Part shown: one piece after another, positions 46,701-50,696 of the stretch
How positions within the stretch are numbered: position 1 is the stretch's first letter
How the letters are laid out: each line of letters begins with the position of its first letter
Source of the DNA: Neolewinella antarctica
Lineage (GTDB): Bacteria; Bacteroidota; Bacteroidia; Chitinophagales; Saprospiraceae
Assembly (NCBI RefSeq): GCF_011927835.1
Contig: NZ_JAATJH010000005.1
Coordinates: 372,001 to 436,000 of the forward strand
DNA length: 64,000 nt
Reading direction: 5' to 3'
The notes under the pieces: generated by a model
The model's input: the letters and a program-made list of their open reading frames with translations, nothing else
Databases searched by the model: none
Told to the model about the DNA's origin: nothing
Program-made: the position numbers and the translations under genes

Positions 46701-48775
46701 GAAGCCGTCTGATTATTACTCCAAAGGTAGCTGTAGATGCCAGCTGCACCACCCGTGCCACCACTAGCCACCGCGCTGAGACGGCCGTTCGATTGGCCAC
46801 AGGTGGGTTGACGGCGGTTAAGGGTAACCGCTAATGCATCGCTGGGCTCACTAATGGTAAAGCACCCGGAATCGCTACAACCGCCAGCGTTGGTTACGGT
46901 GACGCAGTATTGGCCCGCGGGCAAATTATCGAGATTTTTCGTAGTGTAAGTCGTCGACGTCCCCGTACGGGTCCACCGGAAACTTGGATTGACCGCATTA
47001 CTGACCCGCAGGATGATCGCACCAGTGCTTTCACCCTTGCAGTCTACGTTTTCTACCAAGTCAGTACTAATTACGGGTTCGGGCTGGGCGATAATTCTGA
47101 AGGTCGTGGGAACCGATTTACATCGACTACCGCTATTCTCGGTAGCGACGACCGTGTAAATTCCGGGAGGGCCCGTGAAGTTTTGGTCCGTACTTACCTG
47201 TGTGCCGTCCGAAGCATCCCGCCATAGGTAGGTGTAGTTATTGTTGCTTCCACCGCCTCCGTCGTCGGCGGGGTCCGCGACTAAACCGCCCGACGCGGTT
47301 ATGTTAATGGTCCCATTACCGGTTCCACAAACACTGGCGTCACTACCCATGACTTTAATGTCTGATGGCTCAATGACGATGGGGCTGCGCGTCACCGAGC
47401 AGTCTCCACTGTTGACGGTGAGTACGTAGCTTCCGGGCAGCAGATTAAATATCTGGCGGCTGTTTGAGAAGAATGCACCGTCCTTGCGCCACTCATAAAC
47501 GTAGTTTCCACTACCGCCGGTGGCGGTAAGGTAGTCGATCTCGGTTGCGGGACACTGCGCCGTGGAGGGGGGGGAGGTAGCCGTTATTCGGAGTCCATTA
47601 TCGCGTACGGTAAAGACTGCGTTAGCACTACAACCATTTGCGCTGGTTACCGTAACGCGGTAGATACCGAAGGACAGGCCACTGATGTCCTGGGTGGACC
47701 AGGTAGCGGTGCTACCATCTTTTGTCCAACTGTACGTTAATTGACTGTTGTCGCTGTTGACTACGCTTAAGTTGATAAAGCCATTTCCGTTACATCGATC
47801 CGAACCAACCGAAGTGCCATTACTGGTTGAATTGATCGTTACTCCCGATCTTGCGTCGACCCGGTAGGTCACGTCGAAGGTACACGCGGGGCCGGTCGTC
47901 TGCGTAATGGTGACGGGGTACAGGCCAGGAGCTAGGTTGTCTCTTACGCGGCTGGTCGAGCTACTATTTGCCCACCGGTAGGTATAGCCCGTGCTGGGTA
48001 AATTGATAGAAATTCGCCCGGTCGTGCTGCCGGAACAACTAGCCACTGACGTAGCGGTGGGCGTGGGTTCAACTACTCTTGTTATTACGTTAGAAATACC
48101 ACCGCCACAGCCACTGGCGAGGGTAACTCGTCGGTAGCTTCTTGTGAATCCAGTCGTCGCCGGCACGTAATCGCGACCCGTCGCACTGGGGATTACACAC
48201 CAACTAGCACGTGTAGGAACGAATGATTGAGCACTAGAACAAAAAACTTCCCACCGATAGGTTCCTCCTACTATGGTAGTTCCAGTGATTGGAATATTGC
48301 CTGGGTCATTTCCGCAGTATGAGCCCTGACCGGTGTCGGTGATGGTGTTGTCGGCGGCGCCCACTATTATTGGCCCATCGTCGCTCGTAACGATACAACT
48401 TGTAGCACTTCCAATTTCTTGTTGACCACCACCACCACCACCACCACCACCACCACCACCACCACCACCATTGGCCTGAAAACTACCCGTTACGAAATAG
48501 TTTCCCGGGGCGAGATTAGAAAAAACTGAGACACCACTGCTGTTGAATAGTGTCCGACTAAAGTCATTGGGTCCTCTTAGAGTTATATCTCCCTCTATTC
48601 TAGCAGTAGTACACGAACCCGTAGTCCGAGCCGACACCCGTACGCTTATTTCTCCATCGTCACATCCATTGGAAGTTACGGTTGGCAAAAGTGCTACTTC
48701 ACAAGTACAGGATTGTTGAGCATCAAGTGAAGTAAAAGACAACAGAAAGAACACAAATAGTAGAAAAATTCTCAT
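25745..48775 (-). CDS. Giant SprB-repeat surface protein with type A T9SS sorting domain
   Basis: A 7,676-residue secreted protein. It has a signal peptide (MRIFLLFVFFLLSFTSLDAQ), a 15-Gly run at about residue 103, and then dozens of SprB/Ig-like domains of 75-85 residues. Each typically has an opening Cys, GG-x-P/Y-YxxxW, an AGxYxVTVTD turn and a closing GC. Two high-order arrays are embedded: seven-plus units of about 313 residues (four domains each) and thirteen units of 171 residues (two domains each); unique domains lie before, between and after. The C-terminal 80 residues (LWPNPHRGAFQVDL to IVPHVRMN) form a type A T9SS sorting domain. By analogy with SprB of Flavobacterium johnsoniae (about 6,500 residues, a gliding adhesin) it is probably a long cell-surface filament for adhesion or motility. 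SprB itself has a type B domain and SprF/SprCD partners, none seen here. The whole frame is open without a break. Confidence 0.93.
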   Translation of the reverse strand: MRIFLLFVFFLLSFTSLDAQQSCTCEVALLPTVTSNGCDDGEISVRVSARTTGSCTTARIEGDITLRGPNDFSRTLFNSSGVSVFSNLAPGNYFVTGSFQANGGGGGGGGGGGGGGGQQEIGSATSCIVTSDDGPIIVGAADNTITDTGQGSYCGNDPGNIPITGTTIVGGTYRWEVFCSSAQSFVPTRASWCVIPSATGRDYVPATTGFTRSYRRVTLASGCGGGISNVITRVVEPTPTATSVASCSGSTTGRISINLPSTGYTYRWANSSSTSRVRDNLAPGLYPVTITQTTGPACTFDVTYRVDARSGVTINSTSNGTSVGSDRCNGNGFINLSVVNSDNSQLTYSWTKDGSTATWSTQDISGLSFGIYRVTVTSANGCSANAVFTVRDNGLRITATSPPSTAQCPATEIDYLTATGGSGNYVYEWRKDGAFFSNSRQIFNLLPGSYVLTVNSGDCSVTRSPIVIEPSDIKVMGSDASVCGTGNGTINITASGGLVADPADDGGGGSNNNYTYLWRDASDGTQVSTDQNFTGPPGIYTVVATENSGSRCKSVPTTFRIIAQPEPVISTDLVENVDCKGESTGAIILRVSNAVNPSFRWTRTGTSTTYTTKNLDNLPAGQYCVTVTNAGGCSDSGCFTISEPSDALAVTLNRRQPTCGQSNGRLSAVASGGTGGAAGIYSYLWSNNQTASTISNLAGGVEYCVTVQDQNDCSRVACATLRTSSGLTATASTSTASCGANNGSVNVNVTSGNGSYTYILRNAGGDEVNRSAVTTATSYTFNSLAAGDYSVIVTDGSSCSTTLTDLSVSRRANLTISGTSPTVCAGTSGQININVSGGTGSYTFRWFRGTTEVSQVEDPVLAAGSYIVQVTDQGGCRRSADFNVSTYPDFTPTLTQTRLISCNGVCDGRASVSIPGGTDGYTFSWNGQVGGSSLGGFCAGDYSVVITSPNGCRKTLRGTFTEPSPITLDLRVSASTCGEANARITAIPGGGTGGYTFNWAGGQTSATISNLTGGTEYCVTVTDANGCPITKCATPGGSNALAASFTTTAAKCGADNGRVTVNVTGGRPTYTYILSRSDGGEEVARETNAPTESFTFSNLAVGKYRARIVDGGSCVATLEEINVPGSSAITIRGSDITVCAGQTGQLNITTSGGGGGFTYSWFDGTDVVSNEQNPILGPGDYTVTVRSRDCRRSANFSVNTYPDFNPTLTQTSLISCNGVCDGRASVSIPGGTDGYTFSWNGQVGGSSLGGFCAGDYSVVVTSPNGCSKTLPGTFTEPSPITLDLRVSASTCGEANARITAIPGGGTGGYTFNWAGGQTSATISNLTGGTEYCVTIADANGCPITKCATPGGSNALAASFTTTAAKCGADNGRVTVNITGGRPSYTYILSRSEDGQEVARETDAPTESFTFSNLAVGKYRARIVDGGSCVATLEEINVTGSSAITIRGSDITVCAGQTGQLNITTSGGGGGFTYSWFDGTDVVSNEQNPILGPGDYTVTVRSRDCRRSANFSVNTYPDFNPTLTQTRLISCNGVCDGRASVSIPGGTDGYTFSWNGQVGGSSLGGFCAGDYSVVVTSPNGCRKTLRGTFTEPTPVTLALRVVASTCGEANARITAIPGGGTGGYTFNWAGGQTSATVSNLTGGVEYCVTVTDANGCPITKCATPAGSNALAASFTTTAAKCGADNGRVTVNVTGGRPTYTYTLSRSDGGEEVARETNAPTESFTFSNLAVGKYRARIVDGGSCVATLEEINVPGSSAITIRGSDITVCAGQTGQLNITTSGGGGGFTYSWFDGTDVVSDQQNPILGPGDYTVTVRSRDCRRSANFSVNTYPDFNPTLTQTSLISCNGVCDGRASVSIPGGTDGYTFSWNGQDGGSSLGGFCAGDYSVVVTSPNGCRKTLRGTFTEPTPVTLALRVVASTCGEANARITAIPGGGTGSYTFNWAGGQTSATVSNLTGGVEYCVTVTDANGCPITKCATPAGSSTLNASFTAADTKCGRNDGRVTFTVADGQANYTYVLLQANGDEVARETDAADSTFTFSNLAEGNYRGRIVDGGGCEVLVENIEVGGSSAITISGSDINVCTGQTGQLNITATGGGGSLTYSWSNGKEEVSDQQNPILGPGDYTVTVRSKDCRRSANFSVNTFPDFTPTLTQTRLISCNGVCDGRASVSIPGGTDRYTFSWNGQDGGSSLGGFCAGDYSVVVTSPNGCRKTLRGTFTEPTPVTLALRVVASTCGEANARITAIPGGGTGSYTFNWAGGQTSATVSNLTGGVEYCVTVTDANGCPITKCATPAGSSTLNASFTAADTKCGRNDGRVTFTVADGQANYTYVLLQANGDEVARETDAADSTFTFSNLAEGNYRGRIVDGGGCEVLVENIEVGGSSAITISGSDINVCTGQTGQLNITATGGGGSLTYSWSNGKEEVSDQQNPILGPGDYTVTVRSRDCRRSANFSVNTYPDFTPTLTQTRLISCNGVCDGRASVSIPGGTDGYTFSWNGQQGGSSFGGFCAGDYSVVVTSPDGCSKTLRGTFTEPSSITLDLSVSASTCGENNALITTTPGGGTGDYTYLWSNGLTTSTIKNLAGDVEYCVTVSDENNCSITKCATPGGSNALAASFTTADTKCGRNDGRVTFNVTDGQANYTYILLQADGDGDGDGDGDEVARETDAADSSFTFSNLAEGNYRGRIVDGGGCEVLVENIEVRGSSAITISGSDINVCTGQTGQLNITATGGGGSLTYSWSNGKEEVSDQQNPILGPGDYTVTVRSKDCRRSANFSVNTFPDFTPTLTQTRLISCNDVCDGRASVSIPGGTDGYTFSWNGEDGGSSLGGFCAGDYSVVVTSTDGCSKTLRGTFTEPSPITLDLSVSASTCGEANASVTAVPNGGTGDYTYLWSNGLTTSTVKNLAGGVEYCVTVSDENNCSITKCATPGGSNTLTASFTTADTKCGRNDGRVTFNVTDGQANYTYILLRTSGDEVARETATVDSSFTFSNLAEGNYRGRIIDGGGCEALVENIEVRGSSAITISGADINVCAGQTGQLNITATGGGGALTYSWSNGKEEVSDQQNPILGPGDYTVTVRSKDCRRSANFSVNTFPDFTPTLTQTRLISCNGVCDGRASVSIPGGTDGYTFSWSNNETGATATQLCAGPYQVQITSPDGCTETLRDTLTEPELLELTLSSTPSSCGQANAQASANASGGTPGAGYTYEWSDQAGTTQTVANLKGDTEYCVTVTDANGCEVSGCVTPASTPELIVTAASDQNASCDQNNGTITATVTSGTPDYTYILRDEGGEEVTRSQRTSVANYTFSDLDDGTYVIVVLDGNDCRERVANVAVNRTPGITITGRDVEVCPGEQGQFNVGISGGDGDYSIVWTNEKDTVATERNPTLPAGQYTINVTDGNECTQSKRLVITPFEDFGGRIQPINLASCARACDASLQVVGLNDRYEYTYSWSNGSDTATATNLCSGPVTVTVTSDKQCVEVYTFDLADPAEFTGEITGNVSLDCATDQTSLTAEVRGGTTPYRYEWSGTDASGATATQLSAGEYGVTVTDDNGCSVALSATVTAPDELVVSVEDVTVDCAGETATLTAITVGGTNPFAYFWDDNETASGPQIDATIGLHAVRVVDANGCEQIDSASVLDTPAFAVECSGDTVRTRGGSDGTISLTFVNGTPPFRYQIADRAPVFTNSRTVLIDDDLLSVGTYVITATDGNDCSATDCEATIPDLECTLAVTRSIQNVSCFGEATGTISLDILTDATSYAVVWTNDQKEVFSTEDEVSNLSAGLYSVVVTDATNCRFSRTFTVEEPTELSLVCQATATTDVGGNNGSVSLAFGGGVAPYSVYVDSTDQPIATQLTDTFVLRDLTAATYVLRIVDANDCSTECTSVVTDPACNLSVDATSTDPCFGTTTGVLDLTVTGATGGVTYEWSNGATSEDITGLNGGDYTVTVTDEANCVVVRTFSVTPRDELIISCSPRPTTSVGTSTGRVVLTFGDASPPFVVRAYLDDELIESRADINAERYVWRNLAAGTYSFEFTDSTGCSSAACTSTVLDPACDAPPTIGVATTDVTCFGGSDGSLELTVTGDFPPYVITWADETAGAVLSDLSVGTYAVTVTDARNCSTVASYEVGQPTELVVSGSTQQPAAADGAGSVELTVSGGTPPYSVFVNDEFFGADAGAMILVRPLPTGEAYTIRVVDSLGCAGDRATYVSDTITAVACALEVSLATPPPFTCAGEPVQLTATATNAVGTLSYVWSTGESGPELSSITVLEAGRYGVTVTDAANDCVAETAVTISDPAPTPITATCDKTDALIESGTGSVTLTVNGGTGPYTAVDTDTGDTTTVTELNQILVTGLAVGPYDLNFTVTDVNGCEEQVSCSGTIDVDPADCTDNFVVTLTADDNVLDCADAATTLTASVAGATGELSYSWSEASGESTENTIEVTGAGSYSVTVTDAATGCVDSASLTITAPAIIAATCEKTDALIESGTGSVTLTITGGAAPYTASNDGTGQTAVVTELNQIITADLPVGPYALSFTVTDANGCDRQVSCTGEIGVNPEDCASNFAVSLTADDNVLNCADGSTTLTTSVTGATGELTYAWSNGRVAVDLASIEVTGAADYSVTLTDAATGCVDSASLNVTAPAPITATCDKTDAFITAGTGSVTLTINGGTAPYTAIDDSTGQAAFLTELNQVIVDLPTGPYALSFTVTDANACEQQVTCSGTIEVDPEDCASNFSVSLTADSNVLACSDASTTLTATTTGATGELTYAWSDGQQAVDLTSVEVTGAASYSVTVTDAATGCVDSASLVVTAPTPITASCDQVNAFLATGAGSVTMTISGGTAPYTAVDDSTGELATVDDLNQITVTDLPVGPYTLDFTVTDASGCEQQVSCSGEINVDAEDCTSNFSVTLTADNSALECSDGSTTLTAVVTGGTGELTYVWSDGQQAVDLASITVNAAGSYSVTITDAATGCVDSASVSITAPVSITATCEKTNALIESGTGSVTLTISGGTAPYTAINDGTDRVATVTELNQIVTDLPVGAYELSFTVTDANGCEQQVSCSGEIEVDEVDCASNFFVFLTADSNVLDCSDGSPALTTSVTGAIGELTYAWSNGREAVDLTSIVVTGAANYSVTVTDAATGCVSTDSVEITAPTPIVSTCEKVDAFIETGTGSVVLTISGGTAPYAAISDSTGQAVTVTDLNQIITNVSVGRFDLSFSVTDANGCEQQVSCSGEIEVEGEDCAGNFFVTLTAEDNVLDCAEGATTLTASATGAKGELTYAWSDGQRAVGLTSIEVTSAANYSVTVTDAATGCVDSASLKITAPTPITATCDQIDAPSENGTGSVTLAISGGTVPYVAIDDRTNQTATVNEFNQIIVTDVPAGDYDFSFTVTDANGCEQQVNCAGTIGVDTEYCVNTFSVILTAENNALDCADAATVLMASVTGATGDLTYAWSDGQQAVDLVSIDINGAASYSVTVTDAATGCVDSASLVITAPAPITANCEKVDALIDNGFGSVTLTISGGTAPYTAINDSTNLAAMVTELNQLGITNLPVGAYALSFTVTDANGCEQQVVCSGEILVDPTDCTNTFSVDLVANENVLDCSDGSTTLVATVAGATGALTYAWSDGQQAVDLSSIQVSGAASYSVTVTDAATGCVDSASISITGPAPITSSCDETNARIEAGAGSVTLTITGGTAPYSAIDNNTNLAATVTELNQLVVTGLPVGAYELSFTVTDANGCEQQVGCSGEIEVEEEDCTNNFSVTLTADTNVLDCADGPTTLIATVAGATGELTYVWSDGQQAVDLSSIQVSGAASYSVTVTDAATGCVGTDSIVITGSAPITSSCDKTNARIEAGTGSVTLTIAGGTAPYSAINDSTNLATTVTELNQLVVTSLPVGAYELSFTVTDANGCEQQVGCSGEIEVEEEDCTNNFSVTLTADTNVLDCADGPTTLIATVAGATGELTYAWSDGQQAVDLSSIQVSGAASYSVTVTDAATGCVDGASISITGPAPITSSCDKTDALIEGGTGSVILTISGGTAPYTAINDVTGQAAAVTELNQITVTSLPTGDYVLDFTVTDANGCEQQVGCAGTIEIDAEDCVNTFSVILTADDNVLNCADGSTVLTATVAGATGELTYAWSEEQQAATSASIEVFGAGNYSVTITDAATGCVDSASLVITAPTAITAACDKTDALTETGTGSVTLTIRGGTAPYTAIDESTNQAATVTAINQINISGLDVGTYRVSFTVTDANGCEQEVSCSGEIEITPADCAGTFSVTLTANDTVLDCAGGSTTLVASATGATGELTYAWSNGRQAVGLSSIEVTGAADYSVTVTDVATGCIDSASITVTAPVAITTDCEKVDAQAEDGTGAVTLTISGGTAPYVATNLNTGQTVVVTALNQITVTDLAVGPYDLSFTVTDASGCEQQVGCAGEITIDAADCADSFSVTLTASDDVLDCADGSTTLTASVAGATGELNYAWSDGQQSPNLTSIEVTGPASYSVTVTDAVTGCVDSASITITAPATLSYACSTTQPSVAGGTGAVVFQLAGGTSPYGAVDQGGQPLTVDENQQVTIDGLPSGPYSQTISVTDANGCTLVMTCEGVIQAVVDCSTLLVSIEAEGELICPDDSIALTATVAGGSGRYGYLWSDGQTSNRIDNYRGGNYGVTVTDLETGCTDSASRTNPAPAAPALICTPINELVSTGNFAPSGGALIGIEGTNPPYSVAYAGNDYLLENGQTFAVAGLPVGDYAIEVVVTDANGCVSDLTCSGTITGEADPACEEVEYSLEVTPVTCNDAASGRFEIELTGGTAPYQLRYFPAVGTVTGPITQDNGNVRFEVNGLSAGSYSVDLTEAGGCRRILPVEIETLAPLELVCTSDTLLPGERVGQIQLSLAGESGPYTLYVNEVLFGSISAGASSVPNLLPGDYTLRVEDRFGCSTSCTASILGVDCTLLSPQLVAEGFDCADDLGSIAVSLPGVTITNYRWSTGATSPTLTGVKPGTYRVTLTTEDGCTLSNTITIDPVDPLVVTATGFNTSVAGGRDGNIRINIGDGNGPYVISLAGTTVNGEVIDSASTSDVADFTIDELTAGQYTVSVRDANGCRATARATVGNGFCEDYSVTCAVEPGTKTALIRFSGGAPVYRVRVTSGGELALTTEVSSDSIVISVGDDGVYEVTVTDGNGCERDCSFTIATIECENPEVSVTVDQRPTCDEANGRLTVDCTDCDNYSNDGGLTFQSSPVFDGLSAGIYRIVGRIGTTGCTTARTVSLESQTLDVEFRAYAELNADCTDGGDIVVESMDANLLYSIDGINFAEVNRFPNLAPGTYVVTATDSVNTCYQSYDTVVIESFEPLRIVVVQFLDAACFNEPGFLALSATGGDGDYTFTWDGEQGTPERGELFGTVAVVVTDGRGCAANSRFTFNSFPVFTLLDSLVADLDFCGDTIAELDLSTVITAGFAVEWSLPDGTVQQSPRLQSGVSGLHTVRITDSDTGCSLEREFDVNIAREGSIEPDILFASNYVMGSNGLLVIDITDSLPDSSTWELDPGVEILRISDDGRRAWLEFAAPGEYSIGIVSSYGGCTVSLYRTVTVTEADATGGGTVTLGDDVVDTKLWPNPHRGAFQVDLELREEMDAELFIINQATGQVVERRVLRGEENYREVPFDLVNRMATGLYIMMVRAGETTVIVPHVRMN
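29240..35890 (-). repeat. Coding tandem array, 13 units of 513 bp
   Basis: Thirteen units repeat at a spacing of 513 bases, measured at successive CGTAGGTTA/CGTAAGTTA sites (29378, 29891, 30404, 30917, 31431, 31944 and so on). Each encodes 171 residues in two domains. The first centres on LTYAWSDGQQAVDL, the second on GTGSVTLTISGGTAPYTA with TVTELNQ and FTVTDANGCEQQV. Units differ by scattered substitutions; degenerate relatives flank both ends. Outer limits are approximate. Confidence 0.85.
39500..46114 (-). repeat. Coding tandem array, seven units of about 940 bp plus partial eighth
   Basis: Units of about 313 residues begin at PDF-x-PTLTQT (first at 46106-46114, the eighth, partial one at about 39500). 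Each has four SprB-like domains keyed by LISCNGVCDGRASVSIPGG, STCGEANARITAIPGGGTG, KCGxxDGRV and VCxGQTGQLNIT. Two neighbouring units (41641 on and 42580 on, 939 bases apart) are identical over roughly 500 bases. One unit carries a 24-base insertion of GD codons at 40808-40840. Confidence 0.88.
40808..40840 (-). repeat. Hexanucleotide tract (Gly-Asp codons) in the giant gene
   Basis: ACCATC repeated gives D(GD)5 in this unit, where sister units have only N-GD. That is four extra GD pairs, or 24 bases, added in frame. This is a slippage-prone microsatellite. Confidence 0.8.
48425..48469 (-). repeat. Triplet tract encoding 15 glycines
   Basis: Fifteen uninterrupted ACC triplets (GGT on the coding strand) encode a 15-Gly run near the N-terminus of the giant protein. 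Being trinucleotide, length changes would keep the frame. Confidence 0.9.
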
Positions 48776-48860
48776 ACGTTATTAGGGTTTTGATAATCCA
48801 CCTACCTAAGCTCTAAGAGTTGCTGGTGGCTAGGTCCGTCAACTGGCCACATCTCAATTG

Positions 48861-48878
48861 CTACCGTAATTATGGTAG
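48861..48878. promoter_or_regulatory. Near-palindrome upstream of the giant gene, possible operator
   Basis: CTACCGTAATTATGGTAG is an 18-bp dyad with one mismatched pair, centred about 95 bases before the giant gene start. It could be a repressor site; nothing else supports this. Confidence 0.3.
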
Positions 48879-49190
48879 TGTAGAATTAGCCAGTAAGCTC
48901 CTAAAAATGGCAAAGCTCCAGGACGCGATGTGCTAAAGCCTTTTCAGGGAACAAAATTTGGAACCTGATTCACCTTACTAAGTGAGTTGAAATTTAAGCG
49001 AGTGGTCTAGTCGTAGTAAAGTAAAGGGCTCAGTAACAAAAGTTAAAACAAGGTGTCGATCAAAGTGAGGCGTCAGCAAAATCGTCTCACTCCAACAGCA
49101 CAAATATACACCCCCTTCATCATACATGGGGTCCACCACCCCATGCCCAAAAGTGTCGTAAGTACATCATTGTCAGCCCTTACGCACCTA

Positions 49191-49210
49191 CCCGGCACCC
49201 GCGGCCGCGC
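49191..49210 (-). repeat. GC-rich dispersed 20-mer, copy j (minus)
   Basis: The minus strand reads GCGCGGCCGCGGGTGCCGGG. It lies about 90 bases before the truncated barrel copy; copy i occupies nearly the same relative position before the intact barrel gene. Confidence 0.55.
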
Positions 49211-49258
49211 CGTGTTCGAATTTATTGCCTTATTTTGTCATGTTTTTACGTCGGTCGG

Positions 49259-49268
49259 CCCCCCCCCC
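49259..49268 (+). repeat. C10 homopolymer tract before the truncated barrel copy
   Basis: Ten consecutive C lie 33 bases before the TTG at 49301. An ATG at 49240 precedes the tract; with one C fewer that ATG would read in frame into the conserved LHKLTYL sequence. An eight-C tract lies in a similar place before the intact gene. Confidence 0.7.
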
Positions 49269-49300
49269 TACGCCGCGCCCTCACCCTATTATCCGCGTTT

Positions 49301-49696
49301 TTGCACAAGCTAACCTACCTAATCCTAACCCTCCTCCTAGCCACCCCCGCCACCGCGCAGGACTTGGAAGGCTTCTTCGGTAATATCAAGCAGCGCCTCG
49401 CCGACCGCGAATACCTCAAGATCCGCGGCCGCGCCGGCGCCCGCCTCGGCTACAACTACTTCGACGACGGTGGCTCCGGAGCCAGGCCCCGCAACGCGCC
49501 TTTTACCTTTACTAAGCAATAGTTTATTGATGCGTTAAAAAGTAAGGCTAACCTTCCCTCTAGTGCAGACCCCGCTGCTCTGCCCAAAATCGGAACTGGA
49601 TCTAACCAAATATCAATTTTTGATCTAGGAAACGTTAGAGAACTACACGTAATCAATGGCACCGGAAGATTCATAATTAAGAGTAACGATTGGTAG
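49301..49696 (+). pseudogene. Truncated barrel-gene 5' end fused in frame to a foreign 57-codon tail
   Basis: From 49299 to 49508 the sequence is about 97% identical to 52785-52994, the 5' end of the intact barrel gene. It encodes the same signal peptide (HKLTYLILTLLLATPATAQ) and the first 50 or so mature residues. At 49508 identity stops abruptly and the frame runs FTKQ, TAG (49520-49522), and then on in the same frame for 57 codons (FIDALKSKANLPSS ... VINGTGRFIIKSNDW) to a TAG at 49694-49696. The tail has no match in the barrel gene. Its position, ending 16 bases before a small membrane-protein gene, resembles the C-terminal end of a polymorphic toxin in front of its immunity gene. I infer that a deletion joined the barrel start to the end of a toxin gene. 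It is probably non-functional; a short peptide could still be made and exported. Confidence 0.65.
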
Positions 49697-49712
49697 TAAA
49701 ATTATTTAGTCC

Positions 49713-50183
49713 ATGAAAAATTTCCTAAAAATAATCGGTTACATTATAGTCTTTTTTCTCTTAGCCAGCAGGTTAGGAAGTATTCTGAAGCGCAATTACG
49801 ACAAACCAATTGTCCTCCCACCGGCACTAATTACGCCCGAAGTTGACACTTTGTTCTATAATAGATACATGCATGAGTATGAATGCGCTGGTATAATATG
49901 TAAAACCATGATCGAAACTAACCCTCCCGCATCCCTTTTCTTTATAAAAAATGAAGGTAAAATGAGGGGAGACACAACTGAATTTAGGGTTTTCGTCGAC
50001 TCTGTTCGATCCAATAATTCTCATTTCATAAACTTTATAGGTGTTATCAGTGACCCGTGTGACTGCCTGACTGCATTCGAAAAGGGTATTGAAACATCAG
50101 GATTTTCTTTCTTCTTAAAATATACTTATAATCAAGATTCTACTTTTCTGAAAAGAAATTATGAGGGTTTTACATCGTACTAA
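49713..50183 (+). CDS. Small membrane-anchored protein, candidate immunity protein
   Basis: A 156-residue protein not recognised by family. The N-terminus has one hydrophobic helix (about residues 6-23, KIIGYIIVFFLLASRLG) without a lipobox Cys, so it is probably a membrane anchor. The rest is a soluble domain with four Cys (CAGIICKT and SDPCDCL) that could form disulfides outside the cytoplasm. The gene is AT-rich compared with the barrel genes and starts 16 bases after the toxin-like tail, the usual spacing of a toxin-immunity pair. The immunity role is inference from position only; it could equally be an orphan gene of a collapsed locus. Confidence 0.6.
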   Translation: MKNFLKIIGYIIVFFLLASRLGSILKRNYDKPIVLPPALITPEVDTLFYNRYMHEYECAGIICKTMIETNPPASLFFIKNEGKMRGDTTEFRVFVDSVRSNNSHFINFIGVISDPCDCLTAFEKGIETSGFSFFLKYTYNQDSTFLKRNYEGFTSY

Positions 50184-50696
50184 GTTTTGTCAACGTAGGC
50201 GATCTAATGCGCAGCTATTTTTTGTGTATTGATATAATAGGATCGGTCATCCCAGGTAATTTTGGCTCGTTCATTTTCCGCCCTGGTTCGTTAGAAAGCC
50301 TGCTAAGCAAGCGGGACCCTTCACCCAATTCCCGCGGACTACGCAGCCGCATATATTTCTTGCTTTGCAGGACAGAAAATAGACTTTCCAAAATTTCAAA
50401 TGGGGTCACCGAGTCTAGTATAATAGGAAAACGCTTCGATAAGGAAGAAGATCAACGGGTGGATTGTGCCATTGTGCCCAAGTACGGGTTGTTCATAATA
50501 TGGCGTCCATGATGTTACGTAAATCGTACTTTATCTTGTGCTCTACGGGTAAATATGGCTCAACTTCATTCCGTTAGCGATCAGTCAATCGAGTCCACTG
50601 TTTGATAATATTTCGTGTTAATTTACCGACTTATGGGATACGGCTGAAAAACATCTTATAGACTATAACCAACAACACAAAACCAAAGCATTATAT
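50184..50696. other. AT-rich gap with no convincing gene
   Basis: About 510 bases between two orphan genes. A 101-codon plus-strand frame (50207-50512) and a 64-codon minus-strand frame (50215-50409) overlap one another and neither resembles a known protein. They may be remnants of a decayed gene. Confidence 0.4.

Larger units (their letters stand above)
48776..49300. other. Divergent intergenic region upstream of the giant gene
   Basis: About 520 bases between the giant gene and the barrel-gene fragment. It holds a near-palindrome (48861-48878: CTACCGTAATTATGGTAG), a GC-rich 20-mer on the minus strand (49191-49210) and a C10 tract (49259-49268). No exact TAnnTTTG box was found for the giant gene. 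Open frames here look non-coding. Confidence 0.6.

Noticed and set aside
25800-47430. Many open frames on the plus strand opposite the giant gene
   Set aside because: They recur at the repeat period and mirror the GC-rich repeated coding strand; the minus frame has a signal peptide, domains and sorting signal.
49053-49313. 86-codon frame upstream of the truncated barrel copy
   Set aside because: It runs out of frame through the C10 tract and into the conserved copy, with no protein-like features.
50207-50512. 101-codon plus-strand frame, possible gene
   Set aside because: No recognisable domain, overlaps another frame on the opposite strand, and lies in an apparently decayed stretch; kept only as part of the gap description.
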